From contig JABDRC010000064.1 of NCBI GenBank assembly GCA_013041945.1, forward strand, positions 1 through 19,610: a DNA stretch of 19,610 bases. The letters run 5' to 3'. Shown one piece after another: positions 1 through 7,070 of this stretch. This DNA comes from Halobacteria archaeon (GTDB taxonomy: Bacteria > Pseudomonadota > Gammaproteobacteria > UBA9214). The notes under the pieces were generated by a model that had not been told where the DNA came from, made no database searches, and was given only the letters and a program-made list of their open reading frames with translations. How positions within the stretch are numbered: position 1 is the stretch's first letter; each line of letters starts with the position of its first letter. The translations under genes were made by a program, and so were the position numbers.

Positions 1-176
1 CCGCTCTCGGCAATGAACAGGGCCTCGACGGCGTCGTTTTGCAGGGCGGTATCCGTGATCCCGGAGGCGGCCATGCGCTGTACCGTGTTGAGCAGCACGA
101 TGATGACAATGATCAGAAACAGGGCGCCCATCAGGGTGACTGCGCCACGTTGCCGCTGCGGCAACCGGGTATTCAT
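1..176 (-). CDS. mshP: MSHA biogenesis protein MshP, N-terminal part (truncated by window edge)
   Basis: Translating the minus strand from the ATG at 176 gives 58 complete codons that run off the left edge. The peptide begins MNTRLPQRQRGAVTLMGALF and continues into a strongly hydrophobic stretch (about residues 12-29). It then has a Gln-Arg-Met-Ala helix and an Ala-Glu-Ser-Gly segment, the PilX/MshP-like N-terminus in which the signal lacks the canonical FTLIE. The ATG overlaps the TGA of mshO in an ATGA arrangement (173-176), so translation is probably coupled. Position after mshO matches the order mshA-C-D-O-P-Q known from Vibrio. MshP is thought to be a minor, PilX-like component at the pilus tip or in initiation; that role is inferred from the family. 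Confidence 0.85.
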   Translation of the reverse strand, partial: MNTRLPQRQRGAVTLMGALFLIIVIIVLLNTVQRMAASGITDTALQNDAVEALFIAES

Positions 177-691
177 TGCCGGTTCCTCAGGGAGACACGC
201 ACACGCTGCGGATAGCTGTTGCCGCTGCGTGTCAGCACCAGTTCGAGTTCGACAAACGCCACGTCGCCGTTGCCGGTGGCCGCTGTTGACCCGTCGGCCT
301 GCAGATAATTGAAGGCCAGGCTGCCGACCTCGTCGGTCAGGGTATGGGTGCCGGCGGGTGCGGAGTAGGCGAGGGTGGCCAGGGGCGGTGACCCGGTCAG
401 CGTCACGGTGGTCCCGTCGGTCTTGGTGAAGGCCAGTGTGGTGGTATTCATGGTGGTAATGTCATACACGGCCGGCGTCACGGGATCGCGCCGGATCTCG
501 CGGACCTCGCGGGCCATGCGTTCGCTGGCATGGCGCAGCTTGCCGAGTGTCTGCACGGCGTCCGCGGTGCCCGAAAATGCCAGTGTGCCACCGACCAGGC
601 TGTAACCGGCGGCCGCACCCAGCAGTCCCACTACAACCAGGGCAATGATCATTTCCAGCAGCGTGAATCCGCTTTGTCGCCTGTTCGCCAT
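173..691 (-). CDS. mshO: MSHA minor pilin MshO
   Basis: A 172-residue prepilin-like protein starting MANRRQSG, followed by FTLLEM. This is a class III (type IV prepilin) signal with an 8-residue leader, cleavage after Gly8 and the conserved Glu at mature position 5. Residues 9-32 form the hydrophobic N-terminal helix. The C-terminal part is rich in Thr and beta strands, as expected for a PilW/GspJ-like minor pilin. I chose the ATG at 691 rather than an upstream in-frame start because it gives the canonical leader, and because the ATG shares one base with the mshD stop (TGATG). It would be processed by a PilD-type peptidase that is not in this window. Assignment to MshO rests on order and size; minor pilins diverge quickly. 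Confidence 0.88.
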   Translation of the reverse strand: MANRRQSGFTLLEMIIALVVVGLLGAAAGYSLVGGTLAFSGTADAVQTLGKLRHASERMAREVREIRRDPVTPAVYDITTMNTTTLAFTKTDGTTVTLTGSPPLATLAYSAPAGTHTLTDEVGSLAFNYLQADGSTAATGNGDVAFVELELVLTRSGNSYPQRVRVSLRNRQ

Positions 692-1089
692 CAGTAACTC
701 ACCAGCATCAAGGTAACCTCGGCGCGCGTTCTGCCACTGTGGTCCACGCTGACCACGACTTCCTTGCAGGTTGCCCCGGCCGCACAACCGCTGCCGCCCG
801 GCGGGGAGGTGACGGTGACGGTGCGGCTGTAGCTGCTCCAGGCGCCGCCCAGCACATCATTGACCGTGCCGGTGGGCACGGCGGCATAGCCGGTATTGCG
901 ACGGTCGGCCAGCAGGCCTTCCGCACGCTCCTGGGCCAGCTGCGCCGCGGTCTGGATGATTTCGTCGGTCAGCAGGGTGCCGGATGCCTGGCTGAACTGC
1001 CCCAGTATCGGGATCGAGGCCAGCGCCACCAGCATGATGACCATGACCAGTTCCAGCAGTGTGAAACCTCGTTGTTCGCGGATGGTCAT
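691..1089 (-). CDS. mshD: MSHA minor pilin MshD
   Basis: A 132-residue prepilin with an 8-residue leader MTIREQRG, then FTLLEL with the processing Gly8 and Glu5 of the mature protein. The hydrophobic helix is followed by a soluble domain that carries two cysteines nearby (the GCAAGATCK segment, about residues 101-109), a likely disulfide. The start overlaps the mshC stop as ATGA (1086-1089). PilV/GspI-type minor pilins have similar size and position. It is probably exported through the inner membrane and incorporated at the pilus tip. The exact mshD name comes from cluster order rather than from a diagnostic motif. Confidence 0.87.
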   Translation of the reverse strand: MTIREQRGFTLLELVMVIMLVALASIPILGQFSQASGTLLTDEIIQTAAQLAQERAEGLLADRRNTGYAAVPTGTVNDVLGGAWSSYSRTVTVTSPPGGSGCAAGATCKEVVVSVDHSGRTRAEVTLMLVSY

Positions 1090-1547
1090 GGCGTTACCGC
1101 AACGAATCCCGTGACGGCGCTGACAGTCACCGTCGCGGTGGTCGAATTGCCGCTGACGGTAAACACGCGCGCGGCAGACAGCAGGGCGCCGCCGGCAACG
1201 GGCCGGCCCAGGCTGTCGAAGCCGGTGTCGGTGCCGCTCACCGTGACGTTATTGTCCATGGATACCTGGAAAGGTTGCTGGTTCGCCGGATCGGTCACGG
1301 TCAGGCTGCCGCTGTCGATCACCCGGTAGGCGGATGCGCCCTGGATATCAAGGGTCAGCGTGCGGGCCTGGCTCATGGCCATGGCCTGCGCGTGGCGCAG
1401 GTCGCGGGCGAGACGGTCGGCCTGTGCGGCCACCGTGGTATCGGCCGGGGCCCAGCGCGGCAGGGCAATCGCCGCAATGCTGCCGATAATGGCCAGCACG
1501 ATAATCAGCTCTATGAGCGTAAAGCCATTGTGTGTTCGGGAGTGCAT
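1086..1547 (-). CDS. mshC: MSHA minor pilin MshC
   Basis: A 153-residue protein beginning MHSRTHNG, then FTLIELIIVLAIIG, a textbook type IV prepilin signal with cleavage after Gly8 and Glu5 retained. Residues 40-60 (a Leu-Arg-His-Ala-Gln-Ala-Met-Ala-Met-Ser pattern) and a later LGRP motif are typical of the FimT/GspH group of minor pilins, to which MshC belongs. The gene begins 80 nt after the mshA stop, and a GC-rich hairpin lies between them, so its expression is probably lower than that of the major pilin. The stop overlaps the mshD start. Function as a minor pilin is well supported; the letter name is from synteny. Confidence 0.88.
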   Translation of the reverse strand: MHSRTHNGFTLIELIIVLAIIGSIAAIALPRWAPADTTVAAQADRLARDLRHAQAMAMSQARTLTLDIQGASAYRVIDSGSLTVTDPANQQPFQVSMDNNVTVSGTDTGFDSLGRPVAGGALLSAARVFTVSGNSTTATVTVSAVTGFVAVTP

Positions 1548-1571
1548 GGGACAATCGGCCCCGGTTAATGA

Positions 1572-1596
1572 AAAGGGCGGGCCAGGCCCGCCCTTT
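1572..1596 (-). terminator. GC-rich hairpin between mshA and mshC (partial terminator or processing site)
   Basis: The arms AAAGGGCGGGC (1572-1582) and GCCCGCCCTTT (1586-1596) are perfect inverted repeats of 11 bp with a 3-nt loop. In the minus-strand transcript the structure lies 31 nt after the mshA stop and its 3' arm ends in UUU, followed by U and CAUU. That makes it a rho-independent terminator with a short U tract. Since mshC-D-O-P follow without an evident new promoter, it probably terminates only part of the transcripts, or protects the 3' end of an abundant mshA mRNA. Confidence 0.75.
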
Positions 1597-1627
1597 CCAG
1601 GTCGCCAGGTTCAGTGTGCCGGTACCG

Positions 1628-1996
1628 CTACGGAATAGTACCCACACACTGGACCGTGTCAGTGGTAGCAGTGGTCACAGTGCCACAGGCCGCGTCAGTG
1701 TAGGTCGGTACGGTTTCCGCGGATCCGTCGATGTCGACCGTGATGCCGCCGGCAGCAGCGGCAATGTTTTCACCGTTGACATAGGTAGCCAGCTGGGCCA
1801 CGGTCGGAAATGCCTTCAGGTCGGCAATGGCGATGGCGTGTGAGCTCTTCACTGCGCCGCTCATGCCCTTCTTCGCGGCATCCATTGCGTCCGAAGACAG
1901 ATCAATAAATTTAGGAATGGCTATCGCGGCAAGAATGCCGAGGATGGCAATCACGATCACCAGTTCGATGAGTGTAAATCCCTTTACGTTGTTCAT
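1628..1996 (-). CDS. mshA: Major type IV pilin MshA
   Basis: A 122-residue prepilin: leader MNNVKG, then FTLIELVIVIAILG. Cleavage after Gly6 gives a mature protein of 116 residues with Phe1 (to be N-methylated) and Glu5. Residues 7-34 are the hydrophobic assembly helix. An Ala-Ala-Lys-Lys-Gly and Ser-Ser-His-Ala-Ile-Ala segment follows, typical of MshA. Two cysteines at 104 and 117 define a short C-terminal disulfide loop (D-region). Its Shine-Dalgarno sequence, AAAGGAG about 7 nt before the ATG, is the strongest in the cluster, which fits the major subunit. It is distinctly smaller than the roughly 170-180 residues I recall for Vibrio MshA. It assembles the extracellular pilus fibre used for attachment, and probably retracts by a motor encoded elsewhere. 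Confidence 0.93.
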   Translation of the reverse strand: MNNVKGFTLIELVIVIAILGILAAIAIPKFIDLSSDAMDAAKKGMSGAVKSSHAIAIADLKAFPTVAQLATYVNGENIAAAAGGITVDIDGSAETVPTYTDAACGTVTTATTDTVQCVGTIP

Positions 1997-2121
1997 ATCC
2001 TACTCCTTTAGGTAATGGCACTTGAACCGTGCACTCTGTTTAACGGCAAAACACCGTGTTTCTTTAAAATAAATATGCGTCAAATTATTATTAATATCAG
2101 TTACCTGTCATGGATTTCCCC
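1997..2121 (-). promoter_or_regulatory. AT-rich upstream region of mshA, candidate promoter
   Basis: The 125-nt gap between mshG and mshA is the only long break inside the pilus cluster. Its 2061-2100 part is strikingly AT-rich for this GC-rich DNA. On the minus strand it contains TTGACG (complement of 2078-2083) and alternative weak sigma-70 pairs such as TTAATA, 17 nt, TATTTT. No GG-N10-GC sigma-54 pattern was found here. The ribosome binding site AAAGGAG lies at its 3' end. I infer a private mshA promoter; the exact boxes are uncertain. Confidence 0.4.
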
Positions 2122-3342
2122 TCAATGCAGTGCGGCCGAGGCGAGGTCCCACATGGGCAGGAACACGCCCATCGCCATGACCAGGACCAGTACCCCGATA
2201 ATCACTGTCAGGATCGGCTCGATCGAGGCGCTCAGGCGCTCGGTGGCATAGTCGACCTCGCGGTCATAGTAGTCGGCGATCTCTTTCAGCAGCTCGGTGA
2301 TGGTGCCGGATTCCTCGCCCACGGCCAGCATCTGCATCACCAGCGGGTCGAAGATGCCGCTGTTCGCGGCGACCATGCTGAGTGCCTTGCCCTGTTCGAT
2401 GCCGCTGCGCATGCCGAGGATGCGCTCTTCCAGAAAGCGGTTGTTCAGGGCGCGGGCCACCACGGTCAGTGAGGTTATCAGCGGTACGGCAGCACCCAGC
2501 GACATGGCGATCAGGTGACTGAAGCGTGCCAGCGATGCCTTGTAGACCACCGGGCCCGTCAGCGGCAAATTGAGCATGAGCTTGTCCCAGCGATAGGCCC
2601 CGTCTTCCGAATTGATGAACATGCGCAGGCCGATGATCGCCGCAATGATGCCCCCCAGCAGCATTGGCCAGTAGGCCACCATGAAATCCGAGAGGGCCAT
2701 CAGTATGCGGGTGGGCAGCGGCAGTTCGGCGCCAAAGCTCCTGAACATGTCGGCGAACGCAGGGATAACGAAGATACTGATAATGCCCAGCGCCACCGCG
2801 ATGGCGGTGATGACGAACATCGGGTAGCGCAATGCGGACTTGATCTTCTTGCGGGTCTCTTTTTCCCGGTCCAGGTAGAAGGCAAGCTGTTTGAAAATAT
2901 CCTCGATGTGACCGCTGGTTTCGCCGACCCGCACCATGCTGATGTAGAACATGGAAAAAATATCCGGGTGCTGGGCCAGTGCCTCGGACAGCGAACGGCC
3001 GGACTCGAGGCTGCCTGTCACGTTTTCCAGGGTCTGCTTCAGGGTCCGGTTGGCTGTCGTCGCGGCCAGCCCCGTGACCGCGCGGAATATCGGTATGCCG
3101 GCACGCAACATACTGTACATCTGCCGACTGAACTGGATCAGGTCGGCAGTCTCGACTTTCTGCCTGAACAGTTCGTTGAAGTCCATGCGCACAGTGCTGT
3201 GCTTGACCTGCAGGTAAATATCGATCGGGGTCAGGCCACTGTCCATCAGGTGCGCAGCGACGGCATCCGTGCTGCCGGCATCGAGGGTACCCTCGATGGC
3301 GTCACCGTGACTGCCGCGTGCCTTGTAATGGAACACCGGCAT
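2122..3342 (-). CDS. mshG: MSHA inner-membrane platform protein MshG (GspF/PilC family)
   Basis: A 406-residue protein beginning MPVFHYKARG, the typical GspF/PilC start. It has two T2SSF repeats, one at about residues 68-190 (VRVGETSGHIEDIF at 137-150) and one at about 270-395 (VGEESGTITELL at 341-352). Membrane segments lie at about 173-195, 219-242 and 375-397. The ATG at 3342 is preferred over one six codons upstream because it shares a base with the mshE stop (TGATG) and gives the family N-terminus. MshG forms the inner-membrane platform that couples the hexameric ATPase MshE to pilin insertion. Length matches the family norm of about 400 residues. In Vibrio a small mshF follows; here the next gene is mshA. 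Confidence 0.95.
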   Translation of the reverse strand: MPVFHYKARGSHGDAIEGTLDAGSTDAVAAHLMDSGLTPIDIYLQVKHSTVRMDFNELFRQKVETADLIQFSRQMYSMLRAGIPIFRAVTGLAATTANRTLKQTLENVTGSLESGRSLSEALAQHPDIFSMFYISMVRVGETSGHIEDIFKQLAFYLDREKETRKKIKSALRYPMFVITAIAVALGIISIFVIPAFADMFRSFGAELPLPTRILMALSDFMVAYWPMLLGGIIAAIIGLRMFINSEDGAYRWDKLMLNLPLTGPVVYKASLARFSHLIAMSLGAAVPLITSLTVVARALNNRFLEERILGMRSGIEQGKALSMVAANSGIFDPLVMQMLAVGEESGTITELLKEIADYYDREVDYATERLSASIEPILTVIIGVLVLVMAMGVFLPMWDLASAALH

Positions 3343-5051
3343 CAATCGGCCCAACCGCACAGGCGGATGACTTCTTCGATGGTGGTAATGCCATCGCGCG
3401 CATAATCAAGGGCGTTCCGTACCAGCGGCCGGTAGCCTGACTGCTCGCTTGCCGCTTTCTGGAAGGCGTTCTGGTCCTCGTTGCGCAGTGCCTCGGTCAG
3501 GGTGCTGTCCATCACCAGCAGTTCGTAGATGCCGATACGCCCGCTGTAGCCGGTCTGGTTACACTGGTTGCAGCCAGTGCCATGCACGAAGTCGTGATTG
3601 TCGAGGCTGATGCCGGCCTCGTCATGCAGCCAGGCCTGTTCACTGGCGTCAAGTTTGCGCGGTGTGGCGCAGTTCTGGCACACGCGCCGGATCAGTCGCT
3701 GGGCGAGAATGCACTGCACGGCCGATGCCACCAGGTAACCCTCGAGTCCCATATCCATCAGGCGGGTAGCACTGCTGACGGCATCGTTGGTATGCAGCGT
3801 CGATAACACCAGGTGTCCCGTCAGTGAGGCGCGCAGGGCGATTTCACCGGTTTCCTGGTCGCGGATCTCGCCCAGCAGCAGGATATCCGGGTCGAGTCGC
3901 AGCGCCGTGCGCAGCACGCGTGCAAAGTCCAGGCCGACCTTGTTGTTGACCTGCACCTGGCTGATGCGGGTCAGCCGGTACTCGACCGGGTCCTCGATGG
4001 TGATGATCTTTCTTTGCGGCGTGTTGAGTTCGTTCAGTGCACTGTACAGGGTCGTGGTCTTGCCGCTGCCGGTTGGCCCGGTAACCAGCACCAGGCCGTG
4101 CGGCTTGTGGATGATGCGCCGGAAGGCGTCCAGCTGATCCTGCGGCATACCCAGTTGATCCAGTGCCTTGATTGAATTGTTCTGGTCCAGCAGGCGCATG
4201 ACAACGCCTTCGCCGCTCTGGGTCGGGATGGTAGACAGGCGCACATCGATCTGCCGGTCACTGAGGTTGACCGAGAAACGGCCGTCCTGCGGCAGGCGTT
4301 TTTCCGAAATATCGGCATGCGCCATGAGTTTCAACCGCGAGACCAGTGCGCCGGTGATCTGCCGGTCCTCGACGATCTGTTCATGCAGGATGCCGTCGAT
4401 ACGCCGGCGGATGCGCAGCACCTCGTCGCCGGGCTCGATATGGATATCGGATGCATTGACCTTGGCGGCACCCTCGAACATGGTCTGTATCAGCCGGACC
4501 ACCGGTGCATCGCTCTGGCTGCTGGTCGCCATCAGTTTGTCGAGATCGAAGGTGTCCTCCGACAGATCCCTGCCGACCTCGCTGGCCAGCGACCTGATCT
4601 CCTCACCGTCATGGTAGATGCGGTCCATCGCCGCAAGCATCGCCTCTTCACTGGCGATGGCCAGTTCGACCGGGCGCTGCAGGATCTTCACCAGGCTGTC
4701 ATAAGCGAAGATATCCATGGGGTCGCCCATGGCGACCAGCAGGCTGTCCGGGTTTTCCTTCAGCACCAGTGCCCGGTGACGGCGTGCATCGGTTTCGGGC
4801 AGCAGCTGTACCAGCTTCGGGTTCAGCTCGAACATCGACAGATCGACATAGGGGATGCGCATCTGCGTGGACAGTACCTGCAGCATGTCATCCTCATCGA
4901 CATAGCCATTGGCAATCAGCACCCGGCCGAGCCGGCGGCCGCTCTTTTTTTGCTCGTCGAGGGCAGCCTGCAGCTGGGATTGGGAGATCAACTTGTGCTC
5001 GATCAGCAGATCGCCCAAACGAATGCGTTCACGTTTCATGTTTGCTGACAT
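3342..5051 (-). CDS. mshE: MSHA pilus assembly ATPase MshE, with c-di-GMP-binding MshEN domain
   Basis: A 569-residue GspE/PilB-type hexameric ATPase. The N-terminus carries two 24-residue MshEN motifs: residues 11-34 (RLGDLL ... LDEQ) and 40-63 (RLGRVL ... LSTQ), separated by five residues as in the c-di-GMP-binding MshE of Vibrio cholerae. The second fits the RLGxxLLxxGLLxxxxLxxxLxxQ pattern well; the first has Lys20 where the consensus has Gly. The motor domain shows Walker A GPTGSGKT (325-332), an Asp box TIEDPVEY (351-358), Walker B LLLGEIRD (391-398), a His box TGHLVLSTLH (411-420), and a CxxC...CxxC zinc site (Cys458, 461, 494, 497). It powers pilus extension at the cytoplasmic face. 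It starts 3 nt after mshN and overlaps mshG. A second Met at residue 5 is an alternative start. Confidence 0.96.
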   Translation of the reverse strand: MSANMKRERIRLGDLLIEHKLISQSQLQAALDEQKKSGRRLGRVLIANGYVDEDDMLQVLSTQMRIPYVDLSMFELNPKLVQLLPETDARRHRALVLKENPDSLLVAMGDPMDIFAYDSLVKILQRPVELAIASEEAMLAAMDRIYHDGEEIRSLASEVGRDLSEDTFDLDKLMATSSQSDAPVVRLIQTMFEGAAKVNASDIHIEPGDEVLRIRRRIDGILHEQIVEDRQITGALVSRLKLMAHADISEKRLPQDGRFSVNLSDRQIDVRLSTIPTQSGEGVVMRLLDQNNSIKALDQLGMPQDQLDAFRRIIHKPHGLVLVTGPTGSGKTTTLYSALNELNTPQRKIITIEDPVEYRLTRISQVQVNNKVGLDFARVLRTALRLDPDILLLGEIRDQETGEIALRASLTGHLVLSTLHTNDAVSSATRLMDMGLEGYLVASAVQCILAQRLIRRVCQNCATPRKLDASEQAWLHDEAGISLDNHDFVHGTGCNQCNQTGYSGRIGIYELLVMDSTLTEALRNEDQNAFQKAASEQSGYRPLVRNALDYARDGITTIEEVIRLCGWAD

Positions 5052-5054
5052 GCT

Positions 5055-6152
5055 TCAGATCCTTCCTGCCGGTTGTATATTCGTCATGGCCGCCGGGGCT
5101 TGCTGCGATAACCGCCGCAGCCGCTTGCCTATGTAATCCTGCAGTGCTGCATCGAGCCGGAGCTTTAACGCCTCGCGGTAGGCGGTGCGTGCGGCGTCGA
5201 GGTTGCCCGACTGTTCCTGCGAGATGCCGAGACCCATCCACCATTCACCTTGCTGCGGGCTGAGTTCGAGGGCGCGTGTGTAATGCTGTACGGCGGCCGC
5301 CGGTTTGCCACTGCGCTGATAGAGGCCTGCAAGCAATGCCTGGTAGTCGGCGTCCCGTAAAGCACCCGGCAGGGCAGACTCCAGCCGGGCGATGGCCTCG
5401 TCATGGCGTTTGTCCGTCACCAGCAGGTGTGCCAGCAGGCGGGCATAGGGCGCATACAATGGATGACTTGCAAGTCCGTCCTGTAACAGGATTTCGGCAT
5501 CGCTATTCTGCTGTTGGCGGATATAAAGACGGGCGAGCAGCAGCCTGGCCCGGTGATGATCGCCTGCCTGCGCCAGAATATCCTTCAGTTGATCAATGGC
5601 CCCGAGCTCATTACCCGCCGCCGCTGCACTGGCGGCAAGGCGGTATTCATGCCCCGGCCCGTGGCGACGAACAACGATCTCCGGCGTACCCTGGTCACCC
5701 GCAGGTATGCCGGCAGTCGTTGCCGTGTCTATGGCTGTGTCCTCCGTTACGTGTGCCGGTTCCGCGTTGCCTGCCGTGCCGTGCCGGCCCGGAGTATCTT
5801 CTGACGTCTGTGACGCTCCCGGGTATGGAGTGGTGCGGGTGTGCAATTGCATGGCCCTGGCCTGACGATCCGGTTGCTTCTTTACCAGCGTCGGGAGGGT
5901 GATTGTTTGCATGACCACGGGGCCGCCGGGCCCGCCCCAGTCAAACAATCCCAGGTGGTCGGTGACCAGTGGCGCACCGATTGCAATTACCGTGAGCACG
6001 ACCAGTCCGGCAAACAGCCGCGCCACGCCCTGTCGCACCATGCCGGTCCCCGCGGCGCCGATGCTGGCTGCCGGTAACGCCGCCAGGTTGCCCGCGGCGG
6101 GGTGCGCACGACGGGCATCGAGGTCTCTCAGCATGTCATTGATCAGGCTCAT
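5055..6152 (-). CDS. mshN: MSHA biogenesis TPR protein MshN
   Basis: A 365-residue protein starting MSLINDMLRDLDARRA, the conserved cytoplasmic N-terminus of MshN-type proteins. A single membrane segment follows at about residues 46-64. A Pro/Thr-rich linker leads to a periplasmic C-terminal half made of tetratricopeptide repeats (about 165-350), with repeats such as LARLYIRQQQNSDAEILLQ and LGISQEQSGNLDAARTAYR. This single-pass periplasmic TPR layout suggests a scaffold linking inner-membrane machinery to the secretin, although its exact role is not well established. The gene starts 12 nt after the mshM stop, and its stop lies 3 nt before the mshE start. Confidence 0.9.
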   Translation of the reverse strand: MSLINDMLRDLDARRAHPAAGNLAALPAASIGAAGTGMVRQGVARLFAGLVVLTVIAIGAPLVTDHLGLFDWGGPGGPVVMQTITLPTLVKKQPDRQARAMQLHTRTTPYPGASQTSEDTPGRHGTAGNAEPAHVTEDTAIDTATTAGIPAGDQGTPEIVVRRHGPGHEYRLAASAAAAGNELGAIDQLKDILAQAGDHHRARLLLARLYIRQQQNSDAEILLQDGLASHPLYAPYARLLAHLLVTDKRHDEAIARLESALPGALRDADYQALLAGLYQRSGKPAAAVQHYTRALELSPQQGEWWMGLGISQEQSGNLDAARTAYREALKLRLDAALQDYIGKRLRRLSQQAPAAMTNIQPAGRI

Positions 6153-6164
6153 GGCAAGGCAATC

Positions 6165-7052
6165 TCAGTACCAGGCGGTAAACAGTCCTGTGCCGGCCAA
6201 ACCGAGCAGGCCACTCGCAACGGCCAGCCGGTGGCTTCGCGGGCGCACGTCCTCGGTATCCGCCGATGCATGACGAATGTGCAGCGACCCGATTTCGCGG
6301 TCGCCGCGACCATAGGCGGACATGAGTGCCTTGTGGCTGAGTATGTTCGCCAGCCGCGGGATGCCGCGGCTGTTGCGATGCAGGAGTTTCAGGGCGCTGC
6401 GTGTGAACAGGGGCGCGCCGCGGTAACCCGCAACCAGCAGCCGGTGATTGAGGTAGATAGCAAGTGTCTCGCGGTCCAGCGGCTGCAGGGTATAGTTGAA
6501 CAGGATGCGCTGCCGCAGCTGACGCAAATTGTTTTGCTGCAGCCGACGGTCGAGTTCGGGCTGACCGAACAACACGACCTGCAGCAGCTTGTCCTTTTCT
6601 GTCTCCAGGTTGGTCAGCAGGCGCAGGGCCTCCATGCTGTCGTCCGGTATGGATTGTGCCTCGTCCAGCAACAGCACCACCTGCCTGTGAGCGCCATTGA
6701 GTTCCAGCAGCCGCCTGGTTATCCGCTCAAGCAGCCGGTGCTGGCCGATGTTGTGTGCGAATTTAATGCCGAGTTCCAGTGCCAGCGATTTGCGAAGTGC
6801 CAGCGGATCGAGAGACGGGTTGGGGATATAGGCAGTGACGAAACTTTCATCCAGGGTATTGAGCAGCATCCTGCACAGGAGGGTCTTGCCGGTCCCGACT
6901 TCACCGGTCACCTTGATAAAACCCTCGCCGGACTGCAGCGCGAGCTGCAGAACATTCATTGCCTCGCGGTGACTGCCGTGATCGAGGAAAAAGCCGGTGT
7001 CCGGTGTGATCGTGAACGGTGCCTGTTCGAGTCCGAAATGTTCGAGGTACAT
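6165..7052 (-). CDS. mshM: MSHA biogenesis AAA+ ATPase MshM (ExeA/GspA-like)
   Basis: A 295-residue protein beginning MYLEHFGLEQAPFTITPDT, the signature start of ExeA/MshM ATPases. Walker A is GEVGTGKT (50-57), Walker B is VVLLLDEAQ (125-133), and LFGQPEL (161-167) follows in the sensor region. The C-terminus ends in a short hydrophobic segment (about 276-293), so the ATPase is probably tethered to the inner membrane with its catalytic part in the cytoplasm. A good Shine-Dalgarno (AGGAG) precedes the ATG by 8 nt in the 18-nt gap after mshL. ExeA relatives work with a peptidoglycan-binding partner to place the secretin in the wall; no separate peptidoglycan-binding partner is visible here. MshM may act on secretin assembly by analogy. 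Confidence 0.93.
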   Translation of the reverse strand: MYLEHFGLEQAPFTITPDTGFFLDHGSHREAMNVLQLALQSGEGFIKVTGEVGTGKTLLCRMLLNTLDESFVTAYIPNPSLDPLALRKSLALELGIKFAHNIGQHRLLERITRRLLELNGAHRQVVLLLDEAQSIPDDSMEALRLLTNLETEKDKLLQVVLFGQPELDRRLQQNNLRQLRQRILFNYTLQPLDRETLAIYLNHRLLVAGYRGAPLFTRSALKLLHRNSRGIPRLANILSHKALMSAYGRGDREIGSLHIRHASADTEDVRPRSHRLAVASGLLGLAGTGLFTAWY

Positions 7053-7070
7053 ATGCTGTCTCCTGACAGG

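Noticed and set aside
2515..3405. A 296-codon plus-strand open frame opposite mshG
   Set aside because: The minus strand encodes a full GspF-type protein with family motifs; the opposite frame has none.
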